NCBI RefSeq assembly: GCF_901000735.1
Contig: NC_081547.1
Coordinates: 19,654,838-19,718,837, forward strand
Direction: 5' to 3'
Length of the DNA: 64,000 bases
From: Corylus avellana
Taxonomy: Eukaryota; Streptophyta; Magnoliopsida; Fagales; Betulaceae
The notes under the pieces are model-generated. The model did not search any database and had not been told where the DNA came from. It saw only the letters and a program-made list of their open reading frames with translations. The position numbers were made by a program, and so were the translations under genes. This document shows positions 58,766 through 64,000 of this stretch, one piece after another (position 1 is the stretch's first letter; each line of letters starts with the position of its first letter).

Positions 58766-59025
58766 AATGCAAGTGAAACTTAATCTTATGAACCTCTTCT
58801 ACGAGGGAGAATGTTAAAAGTCAAAGACAAGACGCATTGGGTTGCATTCCAATACAAGACGATCCCAAGACTTTGTTTCACTTGTCAGACTATCTACTAT
58901 GGTGACCTGGGTTGTCTAAAACGCAACCTCCGGAGGTATATGGTGGACGAGCAGAAGCAGGAATATGGCCCATAGTTGAGAGTTTCCTCTCCGAAACAAG
59001 TTTGGGAAAATGACAGGAACCGTAG

Positions 59026-59095
59026 TGTAGTGACCCAAATAATTAACTAGACTTAGGTAGCTTAGTTAGCAGGTTAATTTGGGAAAATTGCCATG
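59026..59095 (+). mobile_element. Stub of a TGTAGTGACCC-family LTR
   Basis: TGTAGTGACCCAAATAATTAACTAGACTTAGG matches the left end of the LTRs at 36898 and 44187 (minus), then breaks off. Confidence 0.55.
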
Positions 59096-59214
59096 ACCAC
59101 CCTATAGAAACTCTAGGGGTGGCTAGAGTAGATCTGGGGTGGCTACAATTGCCATGACCACCTCTTCTGGTGGTCGGCCACCCACTTTAATATCTATATT
59201 TTACTTCTTCTTTT

Positions 59215-59445
59215 TTAAGTTTTAAAAAAATTGGTTGTTTGTGTAAAATGTATTTCATTCCTTAAGGAATTAATAGTTATTTCTCTCATTTTTTAGAGGA
59301 ATGGCTATTCCTGTGTGTAAGGGATTAATGATTCTCACGGGAATAATTATTCTTAGGAATAGACTGTTAACAAACAGAAGAATAACTATTTCATAGGGAT
59401 AACCATTTTATTCCAGAGGTCTATTCCGCAAACCAAACGAATTAA
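59215..59445. mobile_element. MITE, GGAATAACTATT family
   Basis: ATTCCTTAAGGAATTAATAG..., GGAATAGACTGTTAACAAAC and GTCTATTCCGCAAACCAAACG correspond in order to 28620-28795. Inverted phrases GGAATGGCTATTCC and GGGAATAATTATTC lie inside. Confidence 0.55.
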
Positions 59446-60729
59446 TTTAAATGTAAATTTTTGTATTGATCTCATGCATTAATTAGTCAATTAATTAGGA
59501 AGTAATTACATGGCGTTCCCATCCGGCAGGAATCCCCATATAGATTAAAAATCCTGGTCTCGTCTAGAAAGAAAAGTTAGGTCTGGCTTGTGTGCTGTAG
59601 TTTTTTTTTTTTGAAATGACTTGTGTGCTGTAGTTAGGTTAACGAGAGGAATATGCCGATTTCTCCACATACAGTAGATGAAGGTCTCTCTATTTGTTAA
59701 TTCAAAATAAGAAGTAGAACTGAAAGACAAAGCACGTCGAACAGAGAGAGAGACACTGAGAAGATGAAAGAACATGTTTTCTTTGGTTGTATCTAGGCTG
59801 TTAAAAATTTGGACAGCATCTGGGCGTAAAAATTTTCTACAACACAGTTTTAACTACAACACACAAGTCGGATCGGTTTTCCTCATGTAATATTTGTTGC
59901 AAGTGATTGAGAGACACATATTACTGTGGTAATATCATAGTTTTATATGAATACTTATTAAAATTATGAATATAAAACTCATCCAAGCAAAATGTCCTTT
60001 TACTAAACTTTTCACATATTTTCATTCATCCTACAAAACAATATTAAATTGTCAATTTTTCATGATCTATTTTGGTGCCATTACTAAAATAAACACCTTT
60101 GTTTTTTATTAGCATGTCATCCATGAAATCACCATGTACGGCATAAGACAAATCTTCTTTCACTATGATTTCCTCCATTATATCATTGTGATTGATTCCG
60201 TGGGCGTTCAATAATATTTCATTAAAATAAAATCAAGACTCGTGAATAATGTTGTACGATCTAGATTATATATATATATATATGTTATCTGCTCATTGTT
60301 AATGCTTTCGTTATCAGTACTATAGCTGACATAGAAAGAGGAGTCGAGAATAACTTGTACAAGTTAAAGACATAACGTGAAATTAAAATTCCATTAATAT
60401 ATATATGTAGAATTCATGCATGATCGGTGTACTTCTTGACTACTTAGGACCACTAGGACCACCATTTCTTATGTTATTTCTCTTTTCTAGAACTTCATTC
60501 GTCAAAGATATGCCAATAATTAACTAAAACAATTAGCACCAAAACTACCTTGAGCTTTTAAAATGTTTATTGTATATGGTACCGAAGCAGCATATATATC
60601 TTGTACTTAACTACTTTTTTTTAATGACTATAATTATGCAATATACCACAATTATAGTTAATAGTATAAAATAATCATACACATGCAAGAACACCAGAAT
60701 TCACATGGTTCTCTTAATGTAACATAATT
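59446..60729. other. Spacer, nothing recognised
   Basis: AT-rich, with short direct repeats (TGTGTGCTGTAGTT at 59588 and 59622) and a (TA)n run (60268). No credible gene. Confidence 0.4.
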
Positions 60730-61000
60730 TAGTCATTACATCATGCTTTTCTACTAATCATGTTCGCTACAAATTTTCTCAGCTAATTCTATCTTTTTAT
60801 GAGTTGCACCCTATATCCTTCTTTTTCCTAGACAATTTTACCAACTTTCAAGTTTTATTTTTCTGTAATGACTCAACCTCTTTCGACATAGATGCTATCA
60901 AAATATTATTATTTCTCCCATTGATAGCATTCTCAACATACTATGGACCACTACTACGGGCTAATAAAGCAAAAGAAATCATATCTTCAAATGTATTTGG
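60730..61000 (-). pseudogene. Ty1/copia reverse transcriptase N-terminal relic
   Basis: A minus-strand frame reads YVENAINGRNN, ASMSKEVESLQKNKT and KLVKLSRKKKDIGC. These are the landmarks before the copia KWV(F/Y)K motif, with Trp codons turned to stops. It is unrelated by position to the relic at 12090-27545, although it covers the domain start that one lacks. Confidence 0.7.
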
Positions 61001-62939
61001 TTAAAAAACAAGACTCTTCCTTGGTGAACATAATAAACAAGTCTAAATTTTTGTGCAAACTTAATTTATTTAATAAATGAATTGAACTTGTGACTATTTA
61101 AAGTTCTATTCCTTTACAAAAAAGAAAAGTTAGAACAGAAGGAAACAATATTATATGTATGAGAAAACTTTCTGTCAGGTCAATCCTTAAAAGAGGGGTT
61201 TTACAGCATGCAATAATATGGTGACACTTCAAATAAAGCAACTAGACCCACGGCTAGGTCTAGCGGGGTCTGGCAAGACCCACGGCTAGTGGGCCTGGCG
61301 TAACCCACGGCTGGGTCTAACCCTTTTCTGGCACCGTGAGTCACTTTCTTTGGCCTTTTAGGTTATAGAATCCCTAAAGGGTTAACATTCCATCTCTAGG
61401 TTTTAGTTTTGAATCCAAAAACGAATTTTGAGGCATTAGTAACAAGTTTTGGGGGTGAATTTTCTGGGTTTGGCCAGTTAGGTGTCGATTTTCCGGTTGG
61501 TCAGATTTATGGAGCCAGAGCCTGGCGTGCTTACTGTGAGACTCAATCGATCATGTAGCAAACGTCTTCATTGAAGGCGACGAAGAGGAGGAGAGGGCGT
61601 CCTCAATCCAGTTGTGAATGAAGCCCACAAAACCTTGAATCAAATTGGACCAAAGAAATTGACGATTGTTTAGTTAAATTGAATTTTGAACCTGTTCTTG
61701 CAGGCCAGGGAGTGGTACAGAGAGTCGATGGACATGGGAGGAAAAGCCGTAGGAATAAGAATTTAGAGAAAATAAGCGGTGTTAGGTCAGTGGCTCCGGT
61801 GGCTTCTGTTGAAAGGGGTTTAGGGTGTTTTTTTTTTTTTTTTGGGGTGGGGGGTGTTTTAGGGTGCTAACGGGGAAGTTAGACGGCGACTTCATGGGCA
61901 AGACAAATGGAGACTTGCAAAAGATTATGTGTTTTCATGTCTAGCGTATTTTGTGTTTTAAACTGACAAGACAATTTCTTATTGGATACTGTAAAATAAG
62001 GGTTTTACAGGCCATTCGGATAGTAGGGACTCTCAATATGTATACATATAAATATTTTGTTAATAATTAGTATTATTATTATTTAATTTTTGGTGTTTTG
62101 CATAGAGTCCATTCAACTTTTTCCAAGAAAGATCAAGTTTTGGATAAAGAAACGTGAAAGCAACATCTGGTCAATTCATCTATGAAGCATAGACAGGTGA
62201 TCACCTAACCTTTTAAATCTTGTATTTTATCTCTTTTTTATCTTGTTTATATTTAAGGATATTTAAACTTTTTTATTTTATTTTGTTTAACAGGAAATCT
62301 TTGGTATTTCCTTCAAAAATAAGATCCAGAGCAAATAAGATCCAAAGCATAACAATTCTAACAACCAAGAGCATAAGGCTCTTAACATAGCCCAAAGCTA
62401 TGTTAATACAACGTTATATATGCAATCAGTAAAATTTCACAATAAAAAACTATCTATGATAGTAGCCTCCACTAACCCATACACAACTTCTCTTATAAAA
62501 CAAATCTGCTCCGGCTTCCAAAAGCGGACTAGATCTAAAACATGGGTAGTCCAAAATTCCTTAAAACTTTTATTTTACTGACTGTGAAAGATAACTCCTT
62601 ACACCGAAACTATCTCTTCTCAGCTCAAAGGCTAGGAGCAAAAATGAAAATACATAAACATAAACAAAAAATGGTAAAACACCCCACTCCCAGTGGTGAC
62701 ATAGAAACTAGATCAGTGATCGGTGCTGTTGGAGCCACCCACCGCGTCTGCCCATGGGTCCTTTTCTTTGTAATTTTTTGTCTTCTTGATTTTTCTACTT
62801 TTGTTTTTTAATATATATATATATAAATTTAAAGGCATAATTGTATTTTTATAATTTTTGGAGGTGTAATAGACATTTTAAGCAATTTCAGTTGACAAAA
62901 AAATTTAAAGGGTAAGTTAAGAAGTACACCGATCATGCA
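61001..62939. other. Spacer with a small GC-rich repeat; no gene
   Basis: GACCCACGGCTAG(G/T)TCT-like text is repeated three times at 61248-61316 (CTAGACCCACGGCTAGG, AAGACCCACGGCTAGTG, GTAACCCACGGCTGGG). The remainder is AT-rich without a convincing coding frame. Confidence 0.4.
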
Positions 62940-62943
62940 TGAC

Positions 62944-62997
<54 letters not shown>

Positions 62998-62999
62998 TG
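62944..62999. repeat. (TC)n(TA)n compound microsatellite
   Basis: About 14 TC units followed directly by about 13 TA units. Confidence 0.95.
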
Positions 63000-63099
63000 A
63001 AATTTTAGTTTTATATTGTCTTTAACTTGTACTACAAGTTATTCTCTACTCCTATTTATATGACTACAATTTCAATAAAATGGTTTCTACTCTTAGTTT

Positions 63100-64000
63100 T
63101 TAGGTTGACTAATTCGATGTCCAAAAGTGTAATTTATTCTCGGTTGAAGCTTTGTTTGCAAGAGCGTTCGCTGGCATCCGAACGGTCGCATTACATAGTA
63201 AAACCCGAGAGCTCTATTCACTACATGTTCGTTGGGCCGTCCGAACATGATGAGTTACATAGTAAATCCCAAAAGCTTCATTCCCTATACGTTTGCAAAT
63301 CCATCCGAATGGGTGAAGTTGTCCAAATGGAAGTCAATTACGTCTGAACGTAAGTGTGTTGTTGCTGCATTAGGGTTTTTTAATTTCAGCTTGGACTTCT
63401 ATAGAGCTGTAGGTCCATTCAAACGTGGTCGTCGATTGTCTAAAAGCTACTGCAGATTTTCCTTAATAAGGTTTTCTACTTTAGCAAGGAAACCTAATTC
63501 TTAGTTGCCTATATATAAGACACTATAGAGAATGATTTTGCTAAGCAACTGAGAGGGCAAATTCTATATTGTGCTAAAAGAGGATTATTAGTATTTAGAG
63601 TTTCAGAGCTATTTTTTCTTAGAATGTTGTTGTGTTTGAGAAGCCGTTTTGTTCATCAACGATAAGAAGTCTATCGGAGGATCCGATAAAGGAGAGTCAC
63701 TCCAAGAAGATTGTCGAACTAGGAGACAAGTGGAAAGCTTGTTGATCTTACAGAGCCTAGGAGTTGCAAAGGGTTGTAAGTGTCCATGTGTATGTAATTT
63801 GGATTTTCTTTTAGTGATTTGCTTGGTTTGGCTGTCCCTAAGAGGTTTTACTTTTAGAGAGATTTTCGAAAGGTTTCCTCTTCGTCACTAAAGTATCTGG
63901 TTCTCTATGATTTACTATTTTACACATTTTGGTGATTGATTGTTGCATGCTTTTTGTTTTTAATTATGAATTAATTTTCATTAAACACCTATTCAACCCC
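63100..64000 (+). mobile_element. Copia-type LTR, related in its second half to 12565-27309; runs off window
   Basis: From 63653 the text (AAGTCTATCGGAGGATCCG, AGCTTGTTGATCTTACAGAGCC, GGTTTCCTCTTCGT) follows the 13095-13340 and 26960-27195 LTR parts closely. The upstream half differs completely: it has GTTCGCTGG...CCGAACGGTCGC, ATGTTCGTTGGGCCGTCCGAACATG and ATCCGAATGGG words (63165-63312), then a TATA box (CTATATATAAG, 63509). The left border is approximate. Confidence 0.65.

Larger units (their letters stand above)
57107..59025 (+). pseudogene. LINE ORF1 (DUF4283/zinc-knuckle type), split by two insertions
   Basis: ATG 57107 opens a frame with LVTMWGNFILTEDE and GQTCLVGRLMSERSVGKET, the start of plant L1 ORF1. 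After an inner deletion the frame stops. The domain resumes at 58014 (ILPLACMG, GVGWGEFFRVR), is cut at 58150, and resumes at 58766 (LKVKDKTHWVAFQYKTIPRLCFTC, then a QEYGP motif before 59000), where the zinc knuckle has lost its last residues. A Cassandra TRIM (57397-58012) and an hAT-like element (58150-58765) lie inside. ORF1 proteins bind LINE RNA; this one is dead. The leader 56850-57106 is probably its 5' UTR. Confidence 0.75.

Noticed and set aside
60804..61004. 66-aa plus-strand frame
   Set aside because: The opposite strand carries recognisable copia reverse transcriptase landmarks, so the plus frame is a shadow.

Overview
The window is nuclear DNA of a flowering plant, most likely a woody eudicot. 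The signs are spliced plant 2-oxoglutarate/Fe(II) dioxygenase (2-ODD) genes with GT-AG introns, very AT-rich spacers, and typical plant repeats: Athila-type and chromovirus-like Ty3/gypsy elements, Ty1/copia, a 5S-bearing Cassandra TRIM, CACTA, hAT-like elements and MITEs, and tRNA-derived SINE pieces. The species cannot be fixed from the sequence. Two 100-N runs (17371-17470, 34110-34209) are assembly gaps.

Host genes. Three intact three-exon 2-ODD genes of the AOP-like type lie on the minus strand: gene A (5228-9152), gene B (46785-49118) and gene C (52001-53246). They share intron phases (2, then 0), an exon 2 of exactly 322 bp, and lengths of 312-313 residues. All keep the His-x-Asp...His iron site and the Arg-x-Ser 2-oxoglutarate site. 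They look like one tandem cluster that was split: B and C are 2.9 kb apart, while A is cut off by about 37 kb of nested retroelements.

Layout. 1-527: broken coiled-coil coding fragment. 2161-4571: chromovirus-like LTR. 4655-4910: small copia-type LTR. 5228-9152: gene A, its introns filled with MITE/SINE insertions. 9.3-12 kb: spacer with MITEs. 12.1-27.5 kb: a three-layer nest, in which a decayed minus-strand copia reverse transcriptase is split by a copia-type LTR element (12565-27309), which is itself split by an Athila-like element (13341-23658, duplication GTAAC). 28-32.3 kb: MITEs, a CACTA element and tandem duplications. 32.3-37.4 kb: LTR pieces and a minus-strand LINE ORF2 split by a solo LTR (duplication TATTG). 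37.4-45.9 kb: a second Athila-type element with gag, protease and only the start of reverse transcriptase, hit by another solo LTR (duplication TAATG). 45.9-46.5 kb: minus-strand LTR piece. 46.8-53.3 kb: genes B and C. 54.2-55.1 kb: second CACTA. 57.1-59.0 kb: LINE ORF1 split by a Cassandra TRIM and an hAT-like element. 60.7-61.0 kb: copia relic. About 63.1-64.0 kb: another copia-type LTR running off the window.

Most notable observation. At least six different LTR families here carry a short CpG-rich palindromic word, specific to each family, repeated several times just upstream of the LTR TATA box. In the Athila-like element the word TGCGATCGAGCGCA also fills every non-coding segment but is absent from gag.
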